From contig NZ_ACZP01000013.1 of NCBI RefSeq assembly GCF_000176175.1, positions 558,001 to 622,000 of the forward strand: a stretch of DNA of 64,000 nucleotides, in the 5' to 3' direction. The stretch comes from Vibrio furnissii CIP 102972 (GTDB lineage Bacteria; Pseudomonadota; Gammaproteobacteria; Enterobacterales; Vibrionaceae). The position numbers were made by a program, and so were the translations under genes. Under the pieces are notes generated by a model. That model searched no databases and had not been told where the DNA came from. It saw nothing but the letters and a program-made list of their open reading frames with translations. This document shows, in pieces, positions 52,163 to 61,690 of the stretch (position 1 is the first letter of the stretch; every line of letters starts with the position of its first letter).

Positions 52163-53194
52163 TTACTGACCCGCTTTGAGCTTCATGAAGTAATCTTCGT
52201 ACTTCACAGTTTTGTCGCCAACAGCCGCTTGCCATTCAACACGGTCCAGATCCTCTTGAGAAGGGAAGAGGGGTGCGATGTCTTGGAACTTGTCGTTCGA
52301 TGCTTTCACGCCGGTGAGGTAACCCGTATCACGAGAGATTTGCTCTGCAATTTCAGGACGCAGCAAGAAGTCGATCATCTTGTGTGCCGCTTCTACGTTT
52401 TTCGCGCCAGATGCAATCGCAAAGTTATCAACCCAACCGATACCGCCTTCTTTCGGGAAAACCAGTTTCAGAGGAAGACCTTCTTTTTGCGCTGCTGCTG
52501 CTGAACCGTTCCACAACATGCCTAGGCCAACTTCACCAGACAGGTAAGGTGCTGCTGGGTTATCCGAGTTGAAAACCAAAACGTTTGGCATCAGTTTTTG
52601 TAGTTCAGCGTAAGCTTCGTCGATCTGTTTGTCGTCAGTGGTGTTACCTGAGTAACCCAGTTTACGTAGTGCGATATGGAACACTTCACGCGTGTCATCC
52701 ATCAGCATCAACTGGCCGGCCAATTCCGGTTTCCACAGGTCGCCCCAGCTTTGGAAATCGTTTGGATCGTACATGTCGGTGTTCACTGCCAAACCGGTGA
52801 TCGCAACAACGTGAGGAATCGAGTAATCGTTGTTTGGATCATAAGGTTTGTTCAGATAGTTTGGATCCAAATTTTTGAAGTTTGAAAGCTTAGATTTATC
52901 AATTTTCTGAAGCATACCCTCATCACGCATCTTAGAAACGAAGTAGGTTGATGGAACAACCAGATCGTAACCTTCGTTATGCGTTTTGAGCTTAGCGTAG
53001 AGTGTTTCATTCGACTCGTAAGTCGAGTAAATCACTTTGATGCCTGTTTCCTTAGTAAATTGTTCCAGAATGCCGCTGTTGATGTACGGTCCCCAGTTCA
53101 TAAATACCAGTTCTTTATCTTCCGCTGCTGCTGTACCCGTAAACAGTGAAAGCGCACATGCACTACCAGCCAATAGAGTAGCCCATTTTTTCAT
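52163..53194 (-). CDS. potD2: Polyamine-binding protein PotD2
   Basis: Paralogue of PotD1, 343 residues, signal peptide MKKWATLLAGSACALSLFTGTAAA. It is similar over its length, but PotD1's IPYIWGATGIGIN is IPHVVAITGLAVN here and YNWSEYIP is MNWGPYIN. One aromatic polyamine contact is thus lost and specificity may differ. The ATG at 53194 has GGAG 8 bases ahead; the frame is open 23 codons upstream. Stem-loops flank it on both sides. Confidence 0.9.
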   Translation of the reverse strand: MKKWATLLAGSACALSLFTGTAAAEDKELVFMNWGPYINSGILEQFTKETGIKVIYSTYESNETLYAKLKTHNEGYDLVVPSTYFVSKMRDEGMLQKIDKSKLSNFKNLDPNYLNKPYDPNNDYSIPHVVAITGLAVNTDMYDPNDFQSWGDLWKPELAGQLMLMDDTREVFHIALRKLGYSGNTTDDKQIDEAYAELQKLMPNVLVFNSDNPAAPYLSGEVGLGMLWNGSAAAAQKEGLPLKLVFPKEGGIGWVDNFAIASGAKNVEAAHKMIDFLLRPEIAEQISRDTGYLTGVKASNDKFQDIAPLFPSQEDLDRVEWQAAVGDKTVKYEDYFMKLKAGQ

Positions 53195-53240
53195 TGACGT
53201 TAGCTCCAAACCAAACGTTGCCCATTCGGGCGTTAGATAG

Positions 53241-53270
53241 AAAAACAGAATGACGTAAGTCATTCTGTTT
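53241..53270 (-). terminator. Stem-loop terminator between potC and potD2
   Basis: AAACAGAATGAC-TTAC-GTCATTCTGTTTTT on the minus strand: 12-bp perfect stem with T5, 23 bases after the potC stop. Some read-through is required unless potD2 has its own promoter; I see no clear one in the 48-base leader. Confidence 0.82.
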
Positions 53271-53293
53271 CGTGCTTTTTAAGAAATTGAATT

Positions 53294-54064
53294 CTACTTC
53301 ACTTTTTCCCTTGCTAACAACTGTGAAGTGATAACAAGTACTAAAGAAATCACTAACATCACTGTAGCAAGTGCGTTGACTTCTGGCGAAATACCCACTT
53401 TAACCATCGAGTAAATCTTCAAAGGTAGAATTTCGTAGGTTGGTCCAGTCACAAATGAGCTGATAATCACGTCATCTAGCGATAGGGTGAAACTTAATAA
53501 CCAACCCGCAGCAACCGCAGGTTTTGCCAAAGGCAGAATGATTTTTTTCAAAATCACCCATTCGCTGGCACCCAAATCTTTTGCGGCTTCCAACATTTTC
53601 ACGTCAAACCCATTGAGGCGGCTGTAAACCGTCACCACCACAAATGGCAAACAGAATGTAATGTGTGCAATCAACAGGGTAAAGAAGCCCAGTTTTGCAC
53701 CCAACACTAAGAATAGCGCAAGTAGAGAAATTGCCATGACAATATCTGGGGACATCATCACAACAAATAGCATCCCGTTAACCATGCCTTTGCCTTTGAA
53801 CTGATAACGGAATAGGGCAACTGCTGTCAGGCTACCAATAATGGTTGCCGCCGTGGCAGAAAAAACCGCCACGTTCAAGGAGTGCCAAGCCGCTTGCATC
53901 AAGCTGTCATTGGCAACAAGAGCGTGGTACCACTTAACCGTAAATCCACCCCATTTAATGCCGAATTTGTTGTCATTAAACGAGTTGGCAATTAGCACGA
54001 TGATTGGTAGGTACAAAAATAAGTACACTAAGCTCATAAAGCTAAATCTAACTGCTCTTCCCAT
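53294..54064 (-). CDS. potC: Spermidine ABC transporter permease PotC
   Basis: Inner-membrane permease of 256 residues with six hydrophobic segments. The EAA loop is MLEAAKDLGASEWVILKKIILP, here shared by residues on either side of a 20-residue core. The conserved N-terminus is YLFLYLPIIVLIANSFN and the C-terminal part SLDDVIISSFVTGP. It abuts potB, sharing one base. Confidence 0.93.
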   Translation of the reverse strand: MGRAVRFSFMSLVYLFLYLPIIVLIANSFNDNKFGIKWGGFTVKWYHALVANDSLMQAAWHSLNVAVFSATAATIIGSLTAVALFRYQFKGKGMVNGMLFVVMMSPDIVMAISLLALFLVLGAKLGFFTLLIAHITFCLPFVVVTVYSRLNGFDVKMLEAAKDLGASEWVILKKIILPLAKPAVAAGWLLSFTLSLDDVIISSFVTGPTYEILPLKIYSMVKVGISPEVNALATVMLVISLVLVITSQLLAREKVK

Positions 54065-54924
54065 TAGTCTAGCTCCACTTTTTTGTTCAACAGTTTACCC
54101 GCGCGGTAGTACGCATACAGCATGACCGCCATGGCCATCGTCAATGCAATACTGGTTGCAGCGCCAAACGGCCAGTCACGCGCGTTCAGCACTTGGCTCT
54201 TAATCACGTTACCAATGAGCAAGTTCTTCGCCCCGCCCAGCAGGTCAGCAATGTAGAACATGCCCAACGCCGGAAGCAGCACCAACAAACAACCGCCGAT
54301 GATACCCGGCATCGTCAGTGGCAGGATCACTTTGGTGAGCGTTTGCAGTTTGTTAGCGCCCAAATCGCGCGCCGCTTCAATGTAAGTGCCGTCTAGTTTC
54401 TCAATCGCAGAGTAGAGCGGCAGAATCATAAATGGCAGCAGAATGTAAACCAGACCAATCATGACCGCAGTCTCGGTGTACATCAGACGAATCGGAGTAT
54501 CAATCAAACCAATGCCCATCAGCGCTTGGTTCAAAATCCCTTGCGTCCCCAGAACAATCTTTAAGCCGTAAGTACGGATCAGAGAGTTAGTCCAAAACGG
54601 CACAATCACCAAAAACAGCATGATTGGGCGCCATTTCTCGGGCATTTTGGCCACGATGTAGGCAAATGGGTAACCGATAATCAAGCACAAAATAGTGGCC
54701 ACAATCGCCATGTAGAACGAATGCAGCATGACTTTGGCATATAGCGGATCCAATAAACGCGCGTAGTTTTCAAGCGTGAATGTGAGGTCAATCAGATTGG
54801 CTTCATCACGCGTTAGAAAACTGGTCCCCACGATCATAAGGTTAGGGATCAGAACAAATAGAACCAACCAACCAACAATGAGGGTAATGATCGCGTTTTG
54901 AAGACTAAGCTTTTTGCTCATCAT
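54064..54924 (-). CDS. potB: Spermidine ABC transporter permease PotB
   Basis: Permease of 286 residues, six membrane segments. The EAA loop is [18 protein letters not shown]; the motif [17 protein letters not shown] is typical of PotB. The start (54924, or the second ATG at 54921) lies 20 bases inside potA, indicating coupled translation. Confidence 0.93.
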   Translation of the reverse strand: MMSKKLSLQNAIITLIVGWLVLFVLIPNLMIVGTSFLTRDEANLIDLTFTLENYARLLDPLYAKVMLHSFYMAIVATILCLIIGYPFAYIVAKMPEKWRPIMLFLVIVPFWTNSLIRTYGLKIVLGTQGILNQALMGIGLIDTPIRLMYTETAVMIGLVYILLPFMILPLYSAIEKLDGTYIEAARDLGANKLQTLTKVILPLTMPGIIGGCLLVLLPALGMFYIADLLGGAKNLLIGNVIKSQVLNARDWPFGAATSIALTMAMAVMLYAYYRAGKLLNKKVELD

Positions 54925-56041
54925 TGAGGACTACCTCCCAGCTTTCAACCCAAGTGATTGCGACTTTCTGGCCGATAGAGTGGTCCACATCCGGATCATC
55001 TTCGTTAAAGAATTCGCTAACCAGTACGCGCATACCAGAATCTTCTAGTTCAATGATCGATTCCAACGTCATGCCTTTATAGGTACGATCGGTCACTCGA
55101 CCCAAAATACCGTTGGTTTCAGACTCTTTAATCTCTTCAATACGCAAATCTTCAGGACGAAGCAGAACTTGCAACTTATCACCCGAGTTAACGTCTTGAT
55201 CGTAATAAACGACCGAATCAACGCCTTCGATTTCAACACGCACGCGTTTTTCATCCAGACGCTCTTGCATCACGGCGTTGAACACGTTGATTTCACCGAT
55301 AAAGCGGGCAACAAACAGGTTCTTCGGTTCTTCGTAAATTTCACGTGGAGAGCCATCTTGTTCGATCACACCGTCACGCATCACGATGATACGGTCCGAC
55401 ATCGACAGGGCTTCTTCCTGATCGTGAGTTACGAAAATAAAGGTAATGCCTAATTGACGTTGCAGCTGTTTGAGCTCGATTTGCATCTGTTTACGTAATT
55501 TGTAATCCAGTGCAGACAGCGATTCATCCAGCAGCAATACTTTCGGTTTGTTGACAACAGCACGAGCAATCGCAATACGCTGTTGTTGGCCACCAGAAAG
55601 CTGATGCGGTTTGCGTTGAGCCATTTGCTCAAGACGTACCATCTTCAGTGCTTCTAGAACGCGAGGTTCGATCTCTGCCGTTGGCACTTTCTGCATACGC
55701 AGACCAAATGCAACGTTCTCGAATACCGTCATATGCGGAAAGAGTGCATAGCTTTGGAAGACAGTGTTGACGTGTCTTTGCTCAGCAGGAACGGAAGTAA
55801 CATCTTGACTATCAAGAAGAATTTGACCTTCATCTGCCGTCTCAAAACCGGCGATCATTCTCAGGACGGTGGTTTTACCACAACCAGATGGCCCCAATAT
55901 GGTTAGGAATTCACCGTGGTTTACATCAAGATCTAAGCGACTGATGATTTCCTTACCATCGAAACTTTTACTAATGCCAGAAAGACGAATAACTGGCTTT
56001 CCTACTGAATTTTGTTCGTTCAACGTCTGTTTTTCTCCCAC
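54905..56041 (-). CDS. potA: Spermidine ABC transporter ATP-binding protein PotA
   Basis: ATPase of 378 residues: Walker [10 protein letters not shown], signature [14 protein letters not shown], Walker [14 protein letters not shown] (Ser where most ABC ATPases have Pro, as in other PotA), and a C-terminal TOBE domain (LRPEDLRI). First gene of the leftward potABC-D2-D1 cluster. Confidence 0.93.
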   Translation of the reverse strand: MGEKQTLNEQNSVGKPVIRLSGISKSFDGKEIISRLDLDVNHGEFLTILGPSGCGKTTVLRMIAGFETADEGQILLDSQDVTSVPAEQRHVNTVFQSYALFPHMTVFENVAFGLRMQKVPTAEIEPRVLEALKMVRLEQMAQRKPHQLSGGQQQRIAIARAVVNKPKVLLLDESLSALDYKLRKQMQIELKQLQRQLGITFIFVTHDQEEALSMSDRIIVMRDGVIEQDGSPREIYEEPKNLFVARFIGEINVFNAVMQERLDEKRVRVEIEGVDSVVYYDQDVNSGDKLQVLLRPEDLRIEEIKESETNGILGRVTDRTYKGMTLESIIELEDSGMRVLVSEFFNEDDPDVDHSIGQKVAITWVESWEVVLNDEQKA

Positions 56042-56366
56042 CTTGGTCCGTAGATTCGCTCTACTGATTAGACCTGTAGCAATACACCAAGTAAGGCGCG
56101 AATCATAATCATCATGGAAACGAATTCAAAGTTTTTTCTTATTCTGAAACAGAAAAAATTTTGCACCTAAAAGTAAAGATTAATTACCATAGGCGTTTCG
56201 CTTAACTCTTAATGGTTTCAAGTGGTTAATTATCAACCATAGTTTCCAGAAAGCAAGACGAGTTTGGCACACAGAGTTTAGACTCGGTAGCATTTCAGTA
56301 TAATGACCGAGTATTTTATCTGTCTTGTATAGGTCGCATTTTTGACAAGCCAACTTAGGGCACATT
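56042..56366. other. Divergent intergenic region, potA / membrane protein gene
   Basis: 325 AT-rich bases. On the potA side lies the small dyad TTCTG-AAA-CAGAA (56142-56154). On the other side is the promoter with an inverted repeat described separately. No RNA gene or small protein that I can support. Confidence 0.55.
56277..56312 (+). promoter_or_regulatory. Promoter with operator-like inverted repeat around its -10
   Basis: -35 TTTAGA (56277-56282), 16-base spacer, -10 TATAAT (56299-56304). The arms ACTCGGT (56282-56288) and ACCGAGT (56306-56312), 24 bases centre to centre, frame the -10. A repressor bound here would block the promoter. The regulator is unknown. Confidence 0.5.
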
Positions 56367-57176
56367 ATGAATAACGATATCGAAAAAGATTTCAATTTGG
56401 GAGGAACGGTTGAGCGCGCTCTGTCGGGCCAGTATCAACTCAAGATTGGAGAGGTGTTTAAAGAAGCCTTTGACTGCACCATTAAACATTTTCTGTCCTT
56501 TTCTCCTGCCATTGTGATGCTCATTGTCGTTCAGGTTGCGATCTTCTTTATCGCACTCAAACTGCAACTTGGTGATCCATCGATTATTGTCTCTGCCATC
56601 GCTCAAGACGGCGTGTTCCCACAAGGGCTGGTGCAGGCAATATTTATCGCAAACTTCAGTTATGAAGTGGTCAGCGCGCCGATTTATGCTGGTGTGTGTC
56701 TGATGGCAATGAGCCACGCAGCAGGGTTGAAGACCAAAACTGGCCATATCAGCAAAGGCCTGCAATACACCGTGCCGGTGATCATTGCCACACTATGTGG
56801 GTTAGTACTACAAGGCGTGGCGGGCATGCTGTTCCCGCTGTTGTCGATGTATCTTTCATTGGCGTTTAGCAACTCAGTGCTTCTGATTTGTGAAAAGCAA
56901 GTGACACCGATGCGTTCATTGCTACTTTCACTGCGCGCCGTCAACAAGAAAATTCTGCCGCTGGTCGTCATCTACATCGTCATGATGATGATGTTCGTCG
57001 CCGCTGCAATCTTTTATGGCATTGGCCTTATCTTTGTGCTGCCATTTTTCTTCCATGTCAAAGGCATTATTTACCGCAATATGTTTGGTATTCGCCTTAA
57101 GATCGTCACCACATCGTCAAACCATGACGACGATAACAATGATAATAACCAAGATTCACAGGTGTTTAATGCTTAA
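56367..57176 (+). CDS. Membrane protein of unknown function with Asp/Asn-rich tail
   Basis: Integral membrane protein of 269 residues with about five or six hydrophobic segments (FLSFSPAIVMLIVVQVAIFF; GLVLQGVAGMLFPLLSMYL; VVIYIVMMMMFVAAAIFY). It ends in a low-complexity hydrophilic tail (HDDDNNDNNQDSQ) encoded by GAT/AAC repeats. I do not recognise the family. It overlaps the Bax-like gene by eight bases, so the two are co-expressed. Confidence 0.72.
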   Translation: MNNDIEKDFNLGGTVERALSGQYQLKIGEVFKEAFDCTIKHFLSFSPAIVMLIVVQVAIFFIALKLQLGDPSIIVSAIAQDGVFPQGLVQAIFIANFSYEVVSAPIYAGVCLMAMSHAAGLKTKTGHISKGLQYTVPVIIATLCGLVLQGVAGMLFPLLSMYLSLAFSNSVLLICEKQVTPMRSLLLSLRAVNKKILPLVVIYIVMMMMFVAAAIFYGIGLIFVLPFFFHVKGIIYRNMFGIRLKIVTTSSNHDDDNNDNNQDSQVFNA

Positions 57177-57966
57177 TAAGAATAAGTATCTCGCTTTATC
57201 TGTCGTTGCTGTGATTGCTAGCTGCAGCGTGTACTATGTTAAACAACACTCGACCGACTCAATGTTGATTGAGATGAATGGTCAGGCTGTGTCTGATGCG
57301 CCAGATTTCGCCGCCATCAGCGATATTCCAGAGAAAAAGCATGCATTTTTCTCTTACCTGAAACCTGGGATTGCGCTGGAAAACGAGCGCGTCATGAAAG
57401 AGCGTAAAATTATCAAGCGCATCAAAGACAATTTTGAGAAAAATCGGGTGTCCGAAAAAGATCTCGATGATGCGAAACACTTAGCGCGTCTATACAATGT
57501 GGCGTTGACCGACAACCAAGTCGACGACAAATGGCTGGCCATCATGCTGCATCGTGTGGACGTCCTCCCAGAAGCGCTGGTATTGACTCAAGCGGCCAAT
57601 GAATCGGCATGGGGTACATCACGCTTTGCCCGCGAAGCAAACAACTACTTTGGTCAGTGGTGTTACACTGAGGGCTGTGGTTTGGTGCCTCGGGCACGTG
57701 CCGAAGGCATGACTCATGAAGTGGCGAAATTTAGCTCGGTACAAGAATCGATTCATCGCTATTTCATGAACGTGAACCGCAACGCTGCGTATTACGACTT
57801 ACGCAAAATTCGTTACGATCTACGCCAAGACCAAAACAACTTACTCAGTGTCGAGACTGCCGTTGAACTCACGAACGGTCTGCTGAAGTATTCAGAACGC
57901 GGCGCAGATTATGTGGCAGATCTTCAAACCATGATCCGTCACAACCAAAAATATTGGCTCAACTAA
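57169..57966 (+). CDS. Bax-like exported glucosaminidase-domain protein
   Basis: Predicted peptidoglycan hydrolase of 265 residues. An N-terminal signal anchor (YLALSVVAVIASCSVYYV) precedes a domain of the endo-beta-N-acetylglucosaminidase (Bax/FlgJ) type. Catalytic Glu lies in LTQAANESAWGTSRFAREANNYFGQW (residues around the NES motif), with the typical YFGQWC continuation. The ATG at 57169 has AGGTG ahead and overlaps the preceding gene. Confidence 0.82.
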   Translation: MLNKNKYLALSVVAVIASCSVYYVKQHSTDSMLIEMNGQAVSDAPDFAAISDIPEKKHAFFSYLKPGIALENERVMKERKIIKRIKDNFEKNRVSEKDLDDAKHLARLYNVALTDNQVDDKWLAIMLHRVDVLPEALVLTQAANESAWGTSRFAREANNYFGQWCYTEGCGLVPRARAEGMTHEVAKFSSVQESIHRYFMNVNRNAAYYDLRKIRYDLRQDQNNLLSVETAVELTNGLLKYSERGADYVADLQTMIRHNQKYWLN

Positions 57967-57968
57967 GC

Positions 57969-58631
57969 ATGAAAAAAACACTGTCATCCTTAATGCTCGC
58001 GACACTTTGCGCGAGCTTCTCTGCGCCAACCTGGGCGCAAGAGTACATGTTTACCTATTCAAAACTGTACTCACAGATGAAAAACAACGTGAAAGACAAC
58101 CATGAAGATGTCAAAGTTGGCTTTTTCTTTGTCGATGCCGACAACAAACAACTTTGTCACATTGAAAAAGCATGGATGGAGAAAGAGGAGCACTACGAAG
58201 CGCTGACGCCATCGGCGGGGCATGAGTTGATTGTGCCACTGGATAATAATCTTCGCCAAGCCAACCCGTTGGTGTTTGTTGATACGCCGAATGATCGCCG
58301 CTGCGATTTTTCCATGGTGGTCATGACAAAAGCGCCACTTGAAGGCAAAGTGACTTACGCGCAAGTTGAAACGTTGCTGCCACAGATGCAAAGCTTACTG
58401 GAAGATTTAGGCGGCATGTTTGCCAGTTGGTTTACACCGGCGGTGACGGGCGTGACGCTCGAATTTGCTAACGATCTGAATTCGACGATCGAACTCAGCA
58501 GCGGCGAAAGCATTCCCGTCATTCACGGGAAAGCACAGGTTGATTTGGCGCAAATCGGCCAAGACGGTTGGATGATGCTGCCTGAAACCACAACGCGCGT
58601 GTTGCCTTATCTGCCGAAAGGCAAAAAATAG
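57969..58631 (+). CDS. DUF2987 exported protein
   Basis: Periplasmic protein of 220 residues with signal peptide (MKKTLSSLMLATLCASFSAPTWA). The mature part has paired Cys (QLCHIEKAWM, DRRCDFSM) and no enzyme motif that I recognise. Conserved in vibrios, function unknown. It starts two bases after the Bax-like gene ends, completing a three-gene operon. Confidence 0.75.
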   Translation: MKKTLSSLMLATLCASFSAPTWAQEYMFTYSKLYSQMKNNVKDNHEDVKVGFFFVDADNKQLCHIEKAWMEKEEHYEALTPSAGHELIVPLDNNLRQANPLVFVDTPNDRRCDFSMVVMTKAPLEGKVTYAQVETLLPQMQSLLEDLGGMFASWFTPAVTGVTLEFANDLNSTIELSSGESIPVIHGKAQVDLAQIGQDGWMMLPETTTRVLPYLPKGKK

Positions 58632-58663
58632 CATTCGAAACGTTCATCCATCGATACAGAGAT

Positions 58664-58696
58664 AAAACAAAGGCTGCATACGCAGCCTTTGTTTTT
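58664..58696. terminator. Bidirectional terminator, DUF2987 / ttcA
   Basis: AAAACAAAGGCTGC-ATAC-GCAGCCTTTGTTTTT between convergent genes. Confidence 0.92.
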
Positions 58697-58697
58697 A

Positions 58698-59630
58698 TTA
58701 GATATTCGTGACATCTAATTTTAAACTTGGGTCAAACTCCATCACCAAATCTTCGTCTTCAACCTGTTGGGTGGGCATCTCTTCTTTATCGAAGCCGATG
58801 TCACCACCGTTGATCACGCCAGAATCGCGGTCGATGGATTTGAAATCAAACAGTTCAAAGTCTGCCAAGTGGCTTGGTACCACGTTCTGCATCGCGCGGA
58901 ACATAGACTCAATACGACCCGGGAACTGCTTGTCCCACGCATTGAGCATCTGTTTGATGTTTTGACGCTGCATGTTTGGTTGTGAACCACATAGGTTACA
59001 AGGAATGATCGGATAACCACGCATGTCAGCATACTTAATGATGTCTTTCTCACGGCAATAGGCCAATGGTCGAATCACCACGTGCTCACCGTTGTCAGAG
59101 ACCAACTTTGGCGGCATGCCTTTCATTTTACCGCCGTAGAACATGTTCAAGAACAATGTCTCGATGATGTCATCGCGGTGATGGCCCAAAGCAATCTTTG
59201 TCGCACCTAACTCTTTTGCGGTGCGGTAAAGAATGCCACGGCGTAAACGAGAACACAGTGAACACGTCGTTTTACCTTCAGGAACTTTGTCCTGAACGAT
59301 CGAGTAGGTGTCTTCTTCGACAATTTTGTATTCTACGCCAAGGCTAGCCAAATACTCAGGCAGAATGTGTTCAGGGAAGCCAGGCTGCTTCTGATCAAGG
59401 TTAACGGCAATCAGAGAAAACGAAATCGGTGCGCTTTTCTGTAAGCTCATCAAAATTTCGAGCATGGTAAAGCTGTCCTTACCGCCGGACAGACACACCA
59501 TAATGCGGTCGCCATCTTCAATCATGTTGAAATCAGCGATAGCCTGACCAGTATTACGACGAATGCGCTTTTGCAGTTTATTGAAATTGTATTGTTGAGC
59601 TTTGGTCAACTCTTGTGTTTGCTCTGTCAT
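58698..59630 (-). CDS. ttcA: tRNA 2-thiocytidine synthetase TtcA
   Basis: Thiolates cytidine 32 of tRNA using ATP and a [4Fe-4S] cluster. 310 residues: PP-loop [10 protein letters not shown], cluster cysteines in [10 protein letters not shown] (CxxC) and [10 protein letters not shown]. Some vibrio copies end in an acidic tail as here ([15 protein letters not shown]). Just downstream of uspE on the same strand, with a terminator between. Confidence 0.94.
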   Translation of the reverse strand: MTEQTQELTKAQQYNFNKLQKRIRRNTGQAIADFNMIEDGDRIMVCLSGGKDSFTMLEILMSLQKSAPISFSLIAVNLDQKQPGFPEHILPEYLASLGVEYKIVEEDTYSIVQDKVPEGKTTCSLCSRLRRGILYRTAKELGATKIALGHHRDDIIETLFLNMFYGGKMKGMPPKLVSDNGEHVVIRPLAYCREKDIIKYADMRGYPIIPCNLCGSQPNMQRQNIKQMLNAWDKQFPGRIESMFRAMQNVVPSHLADFELFDFKSIDRDSGVINGGDIGFDKEEMPTQQVEDEDLVMEFDPSLKLDVTNI

Positions 59631-59716
59631 CAGCCTGCAGTCTTACTTCTTCAAAACAAAATGAAGTGCGTATGATACGGATAAATTATCCAGATGCTAG
59701 TGCTATCCGTGCTAGA

Positions 59717-59750
59717 AAAGAAAAAATCCCCAGCACTCAGGCCGGGGATT
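59717..59750 (-). terminator. uspE terminator
   Basis: On the minus strand AATCCCC-GGCCTGAGTGCT-GGGGATT followed by TTTTTC, 19 bases after the uspE stop. Confidence 0.82.
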
Positions 59751-59769
59751 CATCACCATGGTGATCAGG

Positions 59770-60717
59770 TTAGCTGGCTGTTTTGGGATCCAGCGGGCTA
59801 ATGTAGCCAGGTGGTTTCAATGCCAACACGTCACAATTGATTTTATCAATCACATGTTCGGCGGTGTTCCCGATAAATACGGCAGATAACCCCGTGCGGC
59901 CCGTAGTTCCCAGGATCACCATCGCCGCGTTCAGTTTGGTGGCCGCTTCAGGAATGACATCTTCTGGCAACCCTTGTTCAACCATGGTTTGTGCTTCATC
60001 AATACCGTGTTTCTGACGCAGCGCTTTCATCGATGTTAAATGATGACCGCGTACCGCATCCGTGTAGGTGGTGGGGTCAAATTCCGGCAGCTCAATCGTA
60101 ATATTGGCAGGGGTGACCGGGTAGGCGTTCACCAGATAAGGCGTAGCTCCCAAGCGTGACGTCAGGCACAGCAACTGTTCGACCATGATGTCGTTCAATT
60201 GCAGATGCGTTTCAACTTCTGAGCCGACATGGACAGACGCGACGATATTTGCATCTGCCGGCCATTCTGCGTTTTTGACCAACAGCACTGGCGTAGGGCA
60301 TTTACGCAACAAGTGCCAATCCGTCGGTGTAAAAATCACCGACTCCAACACATCATGCTTACGCGTGCCTTTGATGAGAATATCGTGCTCACCGGCAAAT
60401 ACTTCGCCGATGATCGCTTCGTAAGGGCGATTGTGCCAAACCACTTTGACATCAAACATCACCGACTCATCAACATAAGATTCCGCGACTTTTCTCATCC
60501 ACTGCTCACGCTGGTGAATTACGCCTCTGCGCATGGCGTCACGCTCATCAACAGAGAGCATGGATGTCATATCGTAAGAAAAATCATAGATAGACAGGAA
60601 AAACGTAATGCGGCTGGTTGATTTGCTTTTAGCAGCCAGTTGCATCGCACGGGCGAGGGCAGGTTGCTCATCATGATTGATGTCGGCAACAACTAAGATT
60701 TTGCTATAGATACTCAT
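59770..60717 (-). CDS. uspE: Universal stress protein E
   Basis: Tandem-Usp-domain protein of 315 residues (SKILVVADINHDEQPALARA at the start; VILGTTGRTGLSAVFIGNTA at the end, the GxxGxS/T nucleotide region). A general-stress protein of E. coli UspE/YdaA type. It lies just downstream of fnr, as in many gammaproteobacteria. AAGGAG precedes the ATG by about 7 bases. Confidence 0.93.
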   Translation of the reverse strand: MSIYSKILVVADINHDEQPALARAMQLAAKSKSTSRITFFLSIYDFSYDMTSMLSVDERDAMRRGVIHQREQWMRKVAESYVDESVMFDVKVVWHNRPYEAIIGEVFAGEHDILIKGTRKHDVLESVIFTPTDWHLLRKCPTPVLLVKNAEWPADANIVASVHVGSEVETHLQLNDIMVEQLLCLTSRLGATPYLVNAYPVTPANITIELPEFDPTTYTDAVRGHHLTSMKALRQKHGIDEAQTMVEQGLPEDVIPEAATKLNAAMVILGTTGRTGLSAVFIGNTAEHVIDKINCDVLALKPPGYISPLDPKTAS

Positions 60718-60847
60718 AACAAACTCCTTGTGAGTGGAGGAGATTTCTTACTTTTACTTTAGCGTAGTTAATCGAAGAGTTTTAGCTATTTAGGAAGGAA
60801 AATCGGAGAAGTATGAAGTAGCTCATTAATGAGCTACTTCATTGATG

Positions 60848-61600
60848 TTACTTGCTTTCTTGTGAGACGCCAGCCAATTCCATCAGCGCATCATGATCAA
60901 GAATGGTAATGTATTTACCTTTGACGCTCAGAATTTCTGACTTTTGGAAACGACCCAGTAGGCGACTGATGGTTTCAACCGTCAAGCCAAGGTAGTTACC
61001 AATATCACCACGTGTCATGGTCAGGCGGAATTCACGAGGGCTGAATCCACGCTGAGAGAAACGAGTTGAAAGGTTGTACAGGAACGCTGCCAGACGCTCT
61101 TCAGCGTTTTTCTTCGATAGCAGCAGAATCATTTCCTGGTCGCCTTTGATTTCATTACTCATCAGGCGCATAATTTGCTGACGCAGTTTAGGCATTTTGC
61201 CAGACAGGTCATCAAGAATTTCGTATGGAATCTCACACACCATAGATGTTTCAAGCGCTTGCGCGAAACTGGGGTGAGAATCACCGGTAATCGCATCAAA
61301 ACCGACTAAGTCACCGGCAAGATGGAAAGCGGTAATCTGCTCGTCACCTTGTTCAGTAATGGTGTAGCTTTTGATGGTGCCTGAACGAATTGCGTACAGA
61401 GAGCGCAGATCATCACCAGCTTTAAACAGTTCCTGACCCTTCTGAATCGGCTTTTTACGCTCGATAATCTGATCAAGCTGATCCAACTCTGATTCATTCA
61501 GAGTAAACGGGATGCAAAGTTGGCTAATACTGCAGTCTTGACAATGAATTGCACAACCACCGGATTGAATGCGTTTTGCAGCAGGCTTTTCAGAAATCAT
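60848..61600 (-). CDS. fnr: Oxygen-sensing transcription regulator Fnr
   Basis: CRP-family regulator of 250 residues active when its [4Fe-4S] cluster is intact. Cluster cysteines: [14 protein letters not shown] (three of the four) plus Cys of SMVCEIP. The DNA-reading helix is [14 protein letters not shown] (ExxSR), the Fnr type. It lies between the cbb3 oxidase assembly genes and uspE, and has a perfect FNR site at its own promoter. Confidence 0.96.
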   Translation of the reverse strand: MISEKPAAKRIQSGGCAIHCQDCSISQLCIPFTLNESELDQLDQIIERKKPIQKGQELFKAGDDLRSLYAIRSGTIKSYTITEQGDEQITAFHLAGDLVGFDAITGDSHPSFAQALETSMVCEIPYEILDDLSGKMPKLRQQIMRLMSNEIKGDQEMILLLSKKNAEERLAAFLYNLSTRFSQRGFSPREFRLTMTRGDIGNYLGLTVETISRLLGRFQKSEILSVKGKYITILDHDALMELAGVSQESK

Positions 61601-61616
61601 AACAACCTTTCACTAT

Positions 61617-61630
61617 TTGATATACATCAA
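61617..61630. promoter_or_regulatory. FNR box before fnr
   Basis: TTGATATACATCAA, a perfect match to TTGAT-N4-ATCAA, 17 bases before the fnr ATG, where bound Fnr would repress its own transcription. Confidence 0.8.
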
Positions 61631-61690
61631 TATTTTAGCATCCCTTAACCCCAAAGGATAGCGAAAATAATTGTGCAAAGAATCAACTAC

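Noticed and set aside
56103..56118. Fur box in the potA leader (ATCATAATCATCATGG)
   Set aside because: It lacks symmetry and the expected GATAAT/ATTATC halves; AT-rich repetition explains it.
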